Program-made: the position numbers and the translations under genes | The notes under the pieces: generated by a model | Told to the model about the DNA's origin: nothing | Seen by the model: the letters and a program-made list of their open reading frames with translations, nothing else | The model's database searches: none | Shown here: positions 45,094 through 53,589 of the stretch, in pieces | Position numbering within the stretch: position 1 is the stretch's first letter | Layout of the letters: the number at the start of each line of letters is the position of its first letter | Source of the DNA: Candidatus Paraprochloron terpiosi LD05 | GTDB lineage: Bacteria > Cyanobacteriota > Cyanobacteriia > Cyanobacteriales > Prochloraceae | Direction: 5' to 3' | DNA length: 64,000 nucleotides | NCBI GenBank assembly: GCA_018141785.1 | Contig: CP073341.1 | Location: 1,401,422 to 1,465,421 of the forward strand

Positions 45094-45552
45094 ATGGCTA
45101 ATACAATTTTTATCTCATATGCCCACGAACCAAAAAGTCGCCGTGCAGCTACAGAACTTGCAGCGCGACTGCGACGTGATGGTCTTCCTGTATGGATGGA
45201 TCAGTGGGAAGTTAAGCCAGGACAGATGTGGAAATCTGCTATGGAGTCCGCATTACAAGAAGCTAACACTGTACTAGCAATCGTGGGGAAGTCCAAAGGC
45301 TCAAGAATGTTGGAAAAAGAGCTTAAAGCTGCACTTGAGCAAGAAAAAACCGTAATTCCTGTCCTCACTGAGGAGGCGGACTTTGATGACATTCCTGAGA
45401 TGATTAGGGATCGTCAGGCAGTTGCCCCAACAAACGATAAAAATGCTTATCGCCAGTTGTTGTGGGCTCTTGGCAAATCAAAGCCTGAGCCTGACGATTT
45501 GGATAGTCTCACGTTTTGGCAGCGGATGAAAAGGTACATCATTAATGAATGA
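45094..45552 (+). CDS. TIR-domain protein
   Basis: 152 residues, essentially one bacterial TIR domain: FISYAHEPKSRRAATELAAR (box 1), GLPVWMDQWEVKPGQMWKSA, ALQEANTVLAIVGKSKGSRM and LEKELKAALEQEKTVIPVLT. Glu76 in the LEKEL segment is the likely catalytic glutamate of NAD-cleaving TIR enzymes, by position. The C-terminal 30 residues (LDSLTFWQRMKRYIINE) may contact a partner. Its stop overlaps the next gene's start (ATGAATGA). Bacterial TIR proteins are often anti-phage effectors that use up NAD or make signal nucleotides; no known sensor gene is next to it. Confidence 0.88.
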   Translation: MANTIFISYAHEPKSRRAATELAARLRRDGLPVWMDQWEVKPGQMWKSAMESALQEANTVLAIVGKSKGSRMLEKELKAALEQEKTVIPVLTEEADFDDIPEMIRDRQAVAPTNDKNAYRQLLWALGKSKPEPDDLDSLTFWQRMKRYIINE

Positions 45553-45838
45553 CTTCCTCGCCAATCCTTCCACTCGTGTTTTTCTTTGTGGTGTTTTCGG
45601 TAGCGTCATTGTAGAGGCTCTCAAAATCCTTCGATATTACCAAAAACCGGACGGGTTCCCAAAACGTTACAGTAAAATAGGCTTTTGGGTAGTGCGCACC
45701 TTCATCGCCTTGGCAGGTGGCATTTTTGCAATGTTATATGATCCAGCTAATCTATTACTCGCAGTCCACGTTGGTGCGTCAACGCCACTCATAATCTCGA
45801 CAATGGGGGAAACACTCCCTCCAAATGGGGATACCTAG
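45545..45838 (+). CDS. Small membrane protein coupled to the TIR gene
   Basis: 97 residues with three hydrophobic segments (about 10-28, 46-66 and 69-87): STRVFLCGVFGSVIVEALKI, IGFWVVRTFIALAGGIFAML and LLLAVHVGASTPLIISTMGE. The HVGASTPLIIST end is a conserved-looking motif I recall from small bacterial membrane proteins of unknown role. It begins within the last 8 nt of the TIR gene and ends just before the second Uma2 copy. The coupling suggests a joint function, for example a membrane anchor or pore acting with the TIR enzyme; that is inference. Confidence 0.75.
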   Translation: MNDFLANPSTRVFLCGVFGSVIVEALKILRYYQKPDGFPKRYSKIGFWVVRTFIALAGGIFAMLYDPANLLLAVHVGASTPLIISTMGETLPPNGDT

Positions 45839-45839
45839 G

Positions 45840-46568
45840 CTAATTAGGCTCACAATCATTAGCTATCTCCCTGACTCCTTCTATAGATAACCCCAAAGCT
45901 GCTGCAACTTGCTCATCACTCAAACCCATTGCCAATAAACGGATAACTGATTGTCGCTGTTGAAAGGCTAAAGTATCTCGTTCTTGTTGGAGGTTATGCT
46001 TTTGAGCCATTATCTCCTGATAACTCCCAAAGACTTCTCCGTCGGGACGATACAATTGGAGTTGGCCGTCTGATACTTCAAAACGAACCTTTAAACGAGG
46101 ACTTATCCAACCAGACATTTGTGAAATAGGCTGTAAATAAGAGAACCTGCGCAACCAACTCTTCAATGAACCTCTATCTGGATCGAAGATATAGTATTCT
46201 TCTACCCCGTGACGCTCATAGAATTCAAATTTTTTCCCTTCTAGCTCCTTTCTTGTATTACTGACAGAAGCAATTTCAAATACTACCTGGGGCGGGATGC
46301 TCTCTTCTTCCCATTGTTTGTAGGAACGGCGGTCCCCTTTTGGTCTCCCAAATACTACCATGACGTCAGGAGCCTGTTTTGCGTCCGGTTCCCCTTTTAC
46401 AGCATACCAAAACAAGTCCCCAGCCACAAAAACATTGGGGTTATCAGCAAATAGGGCATCGATTCCCCCTTGTATAGTGGTAATATAACGAAATTGGAGG
46501 GTATTATCAGCCAAGGGTTTTCCATCCGATTCGGGGTATATAATAACTGGAGCTGCCGAAATGGTCAT
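45840..46568 (-). CDS. Uma2-family putative nuclease (copy B)
   Basis: 242 residues, paralogue of copy A at 44023 (first 165 residues differ at only a few places). It lacks the long ERERAE heptad tail, going from SYQEIMAQKHNLQQERDTLA straight to the C-terminal LSDEQVAAALGLSIEGVREI. The upstream 40 bp match those of copy A. Ends 2 bp from the small membrane-protein gene on the other strand. Confidence 0.88.
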   Translation of the reverse strand: MTISAAPVIIYPESDGKPLADNTLQFRYITTIQGGIDALFADNPNVFVAGDLFWYAVKGEPDAKQAPDVMVVFGRPKGDRRSYKQWEEESIPPQVVFEIASVSNTRKELEGKKFEFYERHGVEEYYIFDPDRGSLKSWLRRFSYLQPISQMSGWISPRLKVRFEVSDGQLQLYRPDGEVFGSYQEIMAQKHNLQQERDTLAFQQRQSVIRLLAMGLSDEQVAAALGLSIEGVREIANDCEPN

Positions 46569-46707
46569 AGCTCAATCTCGATTTTGGGTCATTTTTTATG
46601 ATAGCATTGCCCCTACCAAACAAATCAGCATATGGAGCAAAAAAGTCACATTTGGGTTATTGTGGAAGAAGTAAAGAAACTAGTCCAAAAGGTTTAAAAA
46701 TTGTTTG

Positions 46708-48153
46708 ATGTTTGATGCTCTTGCCGATCGCCTAGAAGACGCTTGGAAAAAACTGCGCTCCCAGGACAAAATAACAGAGGCTAATATCAAGGAGAGCCTG
46801 AAAGAGGTGCGTCGCGCCCTGTTGTCTGCTGACGTGAATCTAGGCGTAGTCAAAAATTTTATTGCCCAAGTCCAAACTAGAGCACTGGGAGCAGAAGTTA
46901 TTTCCGGTGTCAACCCCGGTGAACAATTTATCAAAATTGTCTATGACGAATTAGTCCAGATAATGGGGGAAAGTAACGTTCCCCTGGCTAATGCTGACAC
47001 TCCTCCCACAATTATCCTCATGGCAGGATTACAGGGAACGGGTAAAACCACTGCTACAGCTAAGTTAGCCCTCTACCTGAAGAAGCAAAAACGCAGCTGT
47101 CTGATGGTGGCAACGGACGTTTATCGCCCAGCAGCCATCGACCAATTAATTACTCTTTCCCAGCAAATTGATGTCCCAGTATTTGAAATGGGAACCGATG
47201 CTAACCCAGTGGAAATTGCCAGGCTGGGTGTGGCTAAAGCTAAGGAAATGGGAGTAGATACAGTCATCATCGACACTGCTGGAAGGCTGCAAATTGACGC
47301 TGAGATGATGGGGGAACTGGCGACTATTAAAGAAACAGTCCAGCCTCAGGAGACTTTATTGGTGGTAGACGCCATGACTGGACAAGAAGCGGCTACCCTA
47401 ACGGACACCTTTCACCAACAAATTGGCATTACGGGAGCTATTCTCACCAAACTAGACGGAGACAGTCGGGGTGGAGCAGCCCTTTCCGTGCGCCAAGTTT
47501 CCGGTCAACCGATTAAATTCGTCGGTGTGGGGGAAAAAGTGGAAGCCCTAGACCCATTTTATCCTGATCGCATGGCATCCAGAATTCTCAATATGGGGGA
47601 TATCGTCACCCTGGTAGAAAAAGCCCAAGAAGAGATAGATATGGCCGACGTAGAGAAAATGCAGTCGAAAATCATGTCCGCCAAGTTTGACTTCGACGAC
47701 TTCATCAAGCAAATGCGACTGCTTAAGAATATGGGATCCTTGGGTGGACTGATGAAGCTGATTCCAGGAATGAATAAACTGGGTAGTGGGGATCTAGAAA
47801 GAGGAGAAATTCAGCTTAAGCACACGGAAGCCATGATAAACTCTATGACGAAAGAGGAACGACAAAATCCAGAATTACTCGCCCAATCTCCCAGTCGTCG
47901 CCGTCGCATTGCTAGAGGTTCGGGTCATGAGGAACGGGATATTGGCAAATTGGTCAAGGATTTTACCCGCATGGGCACTATGATGCAGCAAATGGGTCAA
48001 GGAGGGATGGCTGGAATGCCTGGCATGTCAGGTCTCGGAGGGATGCTTGGCATGGGTGGTAAAGCTCCTCAAGCAGGTTTTCGAGGTTATCGCGGTAATG
48101 CTCAGAAGAAAAAGAAAAAAGGGAAAAAGAAGAAAGGTTTTGGAACCTTATAA
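46708..48153 (+). CDS. ffh: Signal recognition particle protein
   Basis: 481 residues from ATG 46708 (a TTG lies one codon earlier). N domain MFDALADRLEDAWKKLRSQD, G domain with GLQGTGKTTATAKLA, DTAGRLQIDAEMM and TKLDGDSRGGAAL, and a methionine-rich M domain ending GMPGMSGLGGMLGMGGKAP and a lysine-rich tail. Ffh binds signal peptides on ribosomes and delivers them to the membrane with FtsY. First gene of an ffh-rpsP-khpA cluster. Confidence 0.97.
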   Translation: MFDALADRLEDAWKKLRSQDKITEANIKESLKEVRRALLSADVNLGVVKNFIAQVQTRALGAEVISGVNPGEQFIKIVYDELVQIMGESNVPLANADTPPTIILMAGLQGTGKTTATAKLALYLKKQKRSCLMVATDVYRPAAIDQLITLSQQIDVPVFEMGTDANPVEIARLGVAKAKEMGVDTVIIDTAGRLQIDAEMMGELATIKETVQPQETLLVVDAMTGQEAATLTDTFHQQIGITGAILTKLDGDSRGGAALSVRQVSGQPIKFVGVGEKVEALDPFYPDRMASRILNMGDIVTLVEKAQEEIDMADVEKMQSKIMSAKFDFDDFIKQMRLLKNMGSLGGLMKLIPGMNKLGSGDLERGEIQLKHTEAMINSMTKEERQNPELLAQSPSRRRRIARGSGHEERDIGKLVKDFTRMGTMMQQMGQGGMAGMPGMSGLGGMLGMGGKAPQAGFRGYRGNAQKKKKKGKKKKGFGTL

Positions 48154-48192
48154 AAAAGAAGGTAAAATTGGCAAGGAGAATTCTAAACTATC

Positions 48193-48441
48193 ATGGTTAA
48201 ACTGCGTTTAAAGAGATTCGGCAAAAAACGAGAAGTGAGCTACAGAATAGTCGCCATGACTAGTAGCACCCGTCGCGATGGTCGTCCCTTGGAAGAACTG
48301 GGTTTCTACAATCCCAGAACTGATGAGACTCGTTTGAACGTCCCCGCCATTGTTAAGCGGCTTAAAGATGGAGCACAGCCCACAGATACGGTTCGGAGCA
48401 TTCTGGAAAAAGCGAAAGTGTTTGAACAAATAAATGCTTAA
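48193..48441 (+). CDS. rpsP: 30S ribosomal protein S16
   Basis: 82 residues: [20 protein letters not shown] and [20 protein letters not shown] are diagnostic. AAGGAG lies 15 nt before the ATG. The stop overlaps the next gene's ATG (ATGCTTAA), as expected in this conserved cluster. Confidence 0.97.
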   Translation: MVKLRLKRFGKKREVSYRIVAMTSSTRRDGRPLEELGFYNPRTDETRLNVPAIVKRLKDGAQPTDTVRSILEKAKVFEQINA

Positions 48442-48823
48442 GACAACAGTCTTGACTACTCAATCAGTAAAAACCAGCCCCAACTATATTCAACTGGCAG
48501 AATTTCTCCTCCAGCCCTTGTTAAAATACCCCCAGTCCCTGAGCATAGACTGCGAGCAGTGCAAGAATAACCAGCAAGTGTGGCTGCGGGTGGCATTTGA
48601 AGAAGCAGATCAGGGAAGAGTTTTTGGTCGTGGGGGACGCAACATTCAAGCAATTCGGAAAGTGCTGGAAGTAGCAGCCAAAACCTGTGGACAATCCTTC
48701 TATTTGGATATTTATAAAGATCAGTCGAAACGAGATAATGACACCAATGGTAAAGGGAGGAGAACAAGACCCCGCTCTCGTCGTGTCCCCAATCCAGTTA
48801 AACCCTTGTTGAAGAGTCCCTAA
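48434..48823 (+). CDS. khpA: KH-domain RNA-binding protein
   Basis: 129 residues with a KH domain: [20 protein letters not shown] carries the GxxG loop (GRGG). The N-terminal half ([20 protein letters not shown]) and position after rpsP match YlqC/KhpA, a small RNA-binding protein. The tail is basic ([13 protein letters not shown]). It overlaps rpsP by 8 nt and its end overlaps obg by 26 bp on the opposite strand. Confidence 0.9.
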   Translation: MLKTTVLTTQSVKTSPNYIQLAEFLLQPLLKYPQSLSIDCEQCKNNQQVWLRVAFEEADQGRVFGRGGRNIQAIRKVLEVAAKTCGQSFYLDIYKDQSKRDNDTNGKGRRTRPRSRRVPNPVKPLLKSP

Positions 48824-49811
48824 CTCGATCCAAAGCGTCCCAGACGGCTTGCAAAAAGGGCTCTAGTCCCCTATGAGCAACAGCTGAAATGGGAAAAATG
48901 GGGGCTGAGGTAAGGTGAGTAAGTTCGGCGATCGCCATTTCCCTTATTTCCACGGCAGCAGCATCCACTTTATTCAGCGCAATAATTTGGGGCCGAGAAA
49001 GCAAATCCTGCCCGTAAGCTCCTAACTCAGCTTGAATGGTGTGATAATCAGCAATGGGGTCAACCCCCGTCAGATCAATTAAATGGACTAGAAGACGAGT
49101 GCGTTCGATATGGCGGAGAAAATCGTGCCCCAAACCCACACCAGCATGGGCACCAGCGATCAGTCCTGGAATGTCCGCAAAGACAGTACCGTCCCCAGTG
49201 GGTTTGCGCACTACCCCTAAATTGGGAACTAAGGTAGTAAAAGGATAATTAGCTACCTTAGGGCGGGCTGAAGAAAGGGATGTAATTAAAGTAGACTTAC
49301 CTGCATTAGGCAAACCTATGATGCCTACTTCTGCTAATAACTTCAACTCCAAGCGCAAGCGGCGCACCTCTCCTGGGAGTCCGGGTAGAGCCAATTCCGG
49401 GGCACGGTTGCGATTGCTCAGAAAATGCTTGTTACCCAAGCCTCCCTTACCTCCTTGGGCAATACAAATCCGCTGCCCTGCCTCTACCAAATCCCCCAAT
49501 AATTCATTTGTGTCAGCATCATAAATTACAGTACCGCAGGGGAGTTCGATGGTGCGATCCCTTCCCGCTGCCCCAGTGCAATTATTAGGACCGCCCCTTT
49601 TCCCATTTTCCGCTTTGAAGTGACGGGTATATTTAAAATCTAGCAAAGTTTGCAGATGTTGGGCTCCCTGCAAAAAAATAGAACCGCCCCTCCCCCCATT
49701 ACCCCCAGCAGGTCCCCCAGCTGGCACGTATTTTTCTCGCCGAAAAGCCACCATACCGTCCCCACCTTGACCTGCTTCTACCTCAATTTCAGCTAAATCG
49801 ATAAATTGCAT
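48798..49811 (-). CDS. obgE: Obg GTPase
   Basis: 337 residues: glycine-rich Obg fold (AGQGGDGMVAFRREKYVPAG, GGNGGRGGS) followed by the G domain with GLPNAGKSTL, DIPGLIAGAH and LNKVD. The C-terminal domain present in some bacteria is short. Obg monitors GTP/ppGpp and takes part in large-subunit assembly. ATG start. Confidence 0.96.
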   Translation of the reverse strand: MQFIDLAEIEVEAGQGGDGMVAFRREKYVPAGGPAGGNGGRGGSIFLQGAQHLQTLLDFKYTRHFKAENGKRGGPNNCTGAAGRDRTIELPCGTVIYDADTNELLGDLVEAGQRICIAQGGKGGLGNKHFLSNRNRAPELALPGLPGEVRRLRLELKLLAEVGIIGLPNAGKSTLITSLSSARPKVANYPFTTLVPNLGVVRKPTGDGTVFADIPGLIAGAHAGVGLGHDFLRHIERTRLLVHLIDLTGVDPIADYHTIQAELGAYGQDLLSRPQIIALNKVDAAAVEIREMAIAELTHLTSAPIFPISAVAHRGLEPFLQAVWDALDRVRDSSTRV

Positions 49812-49874
49812 TTATTGTAAGAATCTCTCCCTCTTCCCTCGGTGTCCTCTGCGCCGGAGCGGTTTATCATTATT

Positions 49875-50555
49875 TCATATATATTCGGAAATATCTTCGC
49901 CGCAATCATCAGCCAAATAAGACAAGGCCCGGAACCGCAAACCAACTAACTGCTCATAAAGAGGATTCAGCTTGCACAAAGGGGGAATATGGACGATTTT
50001 GCGACCGAAAAGCTTAACATCCCGCTCGAAAGGGCATTGAGAGGGAACCATTTTGCAGATGAATTTCGCCACCCGGGGTTCCTTAACGTCCATCCCGTCT
50101 AACCAGACTCTTACTGGTTGCAAGAGATCTGGATGAGGATGAGCAATGCTTTCCGTCTTTTTAGTTTCGGCGGTGGTTATTTCCGGTTTGTACAGAGTAT
50201 GCTCCAAGGACTTGAGCGCTTCTACTTTTAACCCGAGAGCATCGCTAAAAGCTTGTAGCAGTATCGCTTCCGGTTCCGAGTAAACCCCATCAGCAATTGC
50301 GACTAATACCCCCGTGCGCAAGAAATTTTCCGCCGTTGTTTTATCCTCACCCAAAGCCACTGCTAATTCTACTGGGGTAATAGGAGTCAAAGTTTCCAGA
50401 TCCCCATCCAGAGCTAATTCATTTTCAGTTAACTGGGTGATTAATTCCTTTTCTTCCGGATCGAAATGTCCGTCTGCCCAGGCAATAGCCAGTAAGCCTC
50501 GCAGCCAGGCGATAATTTGGTCCTTCGTATAAGTAGATTGAGAGACTGTGATCAT
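49875..50555 (-). CDS. TerB-like domain plus Mo-dependent nitrogenase C-terminal-like domain
   Basis: 226 residues. The first about 125 resemble a TerB helical domain (LLAIAWADGHFDPEEKELIT, GVLVAIADGVYSEPEAILLQ). The last 80 match the Mo_nitro_C domain: PRVAKFICKMVPSQCPFERD, VKLFGRKIVHIPPLCKLNPL and YEQLVGLRFRALSYLADDCG. Such fusions exist in cyanobacteria, including ones without nitrogenase, so this does not show nitrogen fixation. The conserved cysteines suggest metal or redox chemistry. ATG start. Confidence 0.85.
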   Translation of the reverse strand: MITVSQSTYTKDQIIAWLRGLLAIAWADGHFDPEEKELITQLTENELALDGDLETLTPITPVELAVALGEDKTTAENFLRTGVLVAIADGVYSEPEAILLQAFSDALGLKVEALKSLEHTLYKPEITTAETKKTESIAHPHPDLLQPVRVWLDGMDVKEPRVAKFICKMVPSQCPFERDVKLFGRKIVHIPPLCKLNPLYEQLVGLRFRALSYLADDCGEDISEYI

Positions 50556-50590
50556 ATTCAGGAGGGTGAAGATTTTGTTCCAATTCCATC

Positions 50591-51292
50591 TTATACTTTG
50601 GGTTGGACGTAAGTCTGATTGGCTTTTCTGTCTGCAGCAGCTATGGCCACCACTCCCACAACATCAATTCCTTCCTGGTACAGCACTTGAGCAGCTTGGC
50701 GGGCAGTTTGCCCGGTAGTATGGATATCGTCTAATATTAATACTGGCGACGACTGTTTGCAGCGCCGGATACCGTTTCCTTTGGCAAAAGCTTCTTTCAG
50801 TTGTTCTTTCCTTTCTTGCAGGTTTAAATTAAAGAAAGCCTCAGTTGCTTTGACCCGCTTTAAAGCTTTGGCAGCCAAAGGGTAGCCCGTGTAGCGACAA
50901 AAACTCCGTGCTAGCAGTTCTGCTTGATTAAAACCCCGTTCTTTCCTTCTTTGGGGGTGAATTGGGATCGGAACTACAGTGAATTTTTTTCTCTTTCCCA
51001 GGAGATTTGCCTCTCTCCAAGCCTTACCCAGCCAATATCCCAGGGGTTGTGCTAACTCAGGGTGGTTGTGGTATTTCAGAGAAGTGATCGCCCTTCTCAG
51101 TTGACCCCCATAGGTACCCCAAGCAAACAAAGGTAAATCTCCTTGCCAAAATTGACTACAGTTTTCTACTTTACAGTCCTGGAGTTGTGCCTGACAATCA
51201 GCACAGAGAGTATCGTCCGCCGAACGGTAACACAGAGGACAATTCTCCTTGAGCAGGAGAGATAGCAAGCTTTTTAAGATTGGGTGGTACAC
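50591..51292 (-). CDS. comF: ComF-family phosphoribosyltransferase-like protein
   Basis: 233 residues with N-terminal zinc cysteines (CPLC...CADC), VPIPIHPQRRKERGFNQAEL and the PRPP-binding loop VLILDDIHTTGQTARQA. ComF proteins act in natural DNA uptake, needed for single-strand import. Start is GTG (51292); an ATG is not available nearby. Confidence 0.92.
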   Translation of the reverse strand: MYHPILKSLLSLLLKENCPLCYRSADDTLCADCQAQLQDCKVENCSQFWQGDLPLFAWGTYGGQLRRAITSLKYHNHPELAQPLGYWLGKAWREANLLGKRKKFTVVPIPIHPQRRKERGFNQAELLARSFCRYTGYPLAAKALKRVKATEAFFNLNLQERKEQLKEAFAKGNGIRRCKQSSPVLILDDIHTTGQTARQAAQVLYQEGIDVVGVVAIAAADRKANQTYVQPKV

Positions 51293-51465
51293 GGTGGGCT
51301 ATATAATCAAAAGTTGTGCATGGAGTAGAAATAATTCTTAAAATATGATAATTTTAGGATCCAGGAAATAACCGTCCAGTTATAACAAGCATAGCATAAC
51401 CAGGGAATTTAGATGACTTTTCCTATTTCTTTTGTAAAAAATTGACAATTAAGCTAATTAAATCT

Positions 51466-51834
51466 ATGACTTCAGCAAACACCGAGAAAACAAACAGCGA
51501 TAAAGCCTTAGTGGCAATGAAAAATTTTGCCGAAAAGTACGCTCAACGTACAGACACATACTTTTGCCTGGACACCTCCGTTACAGCAGTAGTAATTGAA
51601 GGACTAGCAAAGCATAAAGAAGAGTTGGGAGCGCCATTGTGTCCCTGTCGTCATTATGAAGACAAAGAAGCAGAAGTAAAGAATACTTTCTGGAACTGCC
51701 CCTGTGTACCAATGCGAGAGCGCAAAGAGTGTCACTGCATGTTGTTCCTCACCCCGGATAACGATTTTGCAGGGGAACAGCAGGAAATTTCCCTGGAATA
51801 TATTGAAGAAGTAAGAGACAATATGGCGTCTTAA
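51466..51834 (+). CDS. ftrC: Ferredoxin-thioredoxin reductase, catalytic chain
   Basis: 122 residues from ATG 51466 (an ATT/ATG-poor extension upstream is ignored). The cysteine pattern C59-P-C61, 16 residues, C78-P-C80, 8 residues, C89-H-C91 is exactly the FtrC signature, binding a 4Fe-4S cluster beside a redox disulfide. It passes electrons from photosynthetic ferredoxin to thioredoxin in the light. Own gene, plus strand. Confidence 0.97.
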   Translation: MTSANTEKTNSDKALVAMKNFAEKYAQRTDTYFCLDTSVTAVVIEGLAKHKEELGAPLCPCRHYEDKEAEVKNTFWNCPCVPMRERKECHCMLFLTPDNDFAGEQQEISLEYIEEVRDNMAS

Positions 51835-51917
51835 CCAAAAAAGTACCGCCACATAAACCAGTTACCAAATTAACCTCTATAGTTTATAGTCATCTTAGTA
51901 CCTGGTAACTGTAAATT

Positions 51918-52289
51918 ATGCTAACACAATCATTTTGGCAGGGTGTCGAAGAATTCAACCAACAACAATTTTACCCCTGTCATGATACCCTAGAAGCCCT
52001 CTGGATGGAAGCAGCTGAACCAGAAAGAGCATTTTATCAAGGAATTATTCAAATTGCAGTGGGCTGCTATCATCTTAGTAACGATAACAAACGTGGGGCA
52101 GCGATTTTGTTGGGAGAAGGAACCAGAAAGCTAAAAGACTATCAGCCTTTCTACGAAGGTGTTGACGTCAGCACCTTCCTCACAGAAAGCATTGCACTTT
52201 TGGAAGCACTACAACAGTCCTTCCATGACAAGATAAAGGAATTTCCAACTCCGGGTTGGCCGAAAATACGCACCGAGGGGAAACTTTAG
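51918..52289 (+). CDS. DUF309 family protein
   Basis: 123 residues, all helical, with FNQQQFYPCHDTLEALWMEA and FYQGIIQIAVGCYHLSNDNK, the DUF309 signature (HE.LE..W; FQG.I). The family may be hydrolase-like by its conserved His/Glu; function unknown. ATG start, 83 bp after ftrC. Confidence 0.88.
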   Translation: MLTQSFWQGVEEFNQQQFYPCHDTLEALWMEAAEPERAFYQGIIQIAVGCYHLSNDNKRGAAILLGEGTRKLKDYQPFYEGVDVSTFLTESIALLEALQQSFHDKIKEFPTPGWPKIRTEGKL

Positions 52290-52363
52290 GGCTGCGAAAA
52301 ACGTCACTCTAAATAGAGATTACAATATTTAAGACTATTGTGATATTTTTACGATAAATCATC

Positions 52364-52834
52364 ATGCGCTCCTTTACTCGACCCATTCACCTCAAACATT
52401 ATTTAGGGTTATTTTTCGGTTCCACAGTGGCAATTGTCAGCTTCCTTGCCCTAACACCACCTCTACTGAGAGAAGTTCAAGCTCAAAGCCCTGTCCAGGA
52501 TAATAGAATTGTGGTTCTTGCCGATGTCCAAGAAGCAAATGAGGAAACTGGAGTAATTACAGCACGGGGTAACGTAAAAGTAAATTATCCAGCCAGAAAG
52601 CTTCAAGCAACAGCAGCTCAAGCTGAATACTACACTAGGGAGAATCGCCTGATCCTCAGTGGCAATGTTTACGTTCTTCAAGACGGTAACAGTATTAGAG
52701 CAGAGACAATGGTTTATGCCATTGATGAAGGACGCTTTGTGGCTACTCCCAAACCAAATCAACAGGTAGAATCAGTATATATTGTACCAGAGTCATCTCA
52801 ACCTGGGGAGTCAGTGGGAGCAACACCAAATTAA
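52364..52834 (+). CDS. lptA: LptA-like periplasmic lipopolysaccharide transport protein
   Basis: 156 residues with a signal peptide-like start (HYLGLFFGSTVAIVSFLALT) and an OstA/LptA beta-jellyroll: VLADVQEANEETGVITARGN, VKVNYPARKLQATAAQAEYY, LILSGNVYVLQDGNSIRAET. LptA bridges inner and outer membranes in LPS export. It is followed at 21 bp by lptB and then by the permease. Confidence 0.88.
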   Translation: MRSFTRPIHLKHYLGLFFGSTVAIVSFLALTPPLLREVQAQSPVQDNRIVVLADVQEANEETGVITARGNVKVNYPARKLQATAAQAEYYTRENRLILSGNVYVLQDGNSIRAETMVYAIDEGRFVATPKPNQQVESVYIVPESSQPGESVGATPN

Positions 52835-52855
52835 GAAATTCCGGATGAGTAAATC

Positions 52856-53584
52856 TTGACTATCATCTTAGAAAACGTCCAGAAATACTATGATAAGCGA
52901 TTGGTAGTCAAGGGGGCAAATATCAGAGTTTCCCAGGGAGAAATTGTGGGTTTGCTCGGTCCCAATGGAGCAGGAAAGACCACAACATTTTATATGGCTA
53001 CGGGTTTAATCAAACCAAGTCTTGGTAAAGTGTGGCTCGATAATAAAGACATAACGACCTTATCTCTGGATAAACGGGCTAACTTGGGTATTGGCTATCT
53101 AACCCAGCAGGCTAGCATTTTTCGCAATCTGACCGTGTCGGAAAATATCCAGCTTGTCTTAGAGCAAACCGGAATGCCAGCTAGGAATTGGCGGATGCGT
53201 TTAAATACATTGCTCCAGGAGTTTCGCCTGGAAAAAGTTGCTGGTATCAAGGGTTCGGTAATCTCTGGTGGAGAAAGGCGCCGGACGGAGTTGGCACGCG
53301 CTCTAGCGGTAGGAGTGTCCGGGCCGGAATTTTTACTATTAGATGAACCCTTTGCTGGGGTGGATCCTATTACGGTGGAGGAAATTCAAACCATTATATC
53401 AGGTCTGCGGGATCGCCAGATGGGTATTCTCATTACGGATCATAACGTGCGGGAAACCCTGGCCATTACGGATCGCGCCTATATTATGAGAGATGGAGAA
53501 ATTCTCGCAGAGGGTAACAGTGAAAAACTTTACAATAACTCTTTAGTGCGAAAGTATTATCTCGGTGAAGGATTTAAAGTTTAA
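52856..53584 (+). CDS. lptB: LPS export ABC transporter ATP-binding protein
   Basis: 242 residues with Walker A GLLGPNGAGKTTTFYMATGL, signature ISGGERRRTELARALA and Walker B FLLLDEPFAGVDPITVEEIQ, all typical of LptB. The start must be TTG (52856), since the only upstream ATG runs into a stop at once and the next ATG is too far in. It powers LPS extraction with LptF/LptG. Confidence 0.95.
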   Translation: MTIILENVQKYYDKRLVVKGANIRVSQGEIVGLLGPNGAGKTTTFYMATGLIKPSLGKVWLDNKDITTLSLDKRANLGIGYLTQQASIFRNLTVSENIQLVLEQTGMPARNWRMRLNTLLQEFRLEKVAGIKGSVISGGERRRTELARALAVGVSGPEFLLLDEPFAGVDPITVEEIQTIISGLRDRQMGILITDHNVRETLAITDRAYIMRDGEILAEGNSEKLYNNSLVRKYYLGEGFKV

Positions 53585-53589
53585 TTTTA

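Noticed and set aside
49875..50555. Evidence for nitrogen fixation from the Mo_nitro_C domain
   Set aside because: The domain also occurs alone in organisms without nitrogenase, and no nif gene is present.
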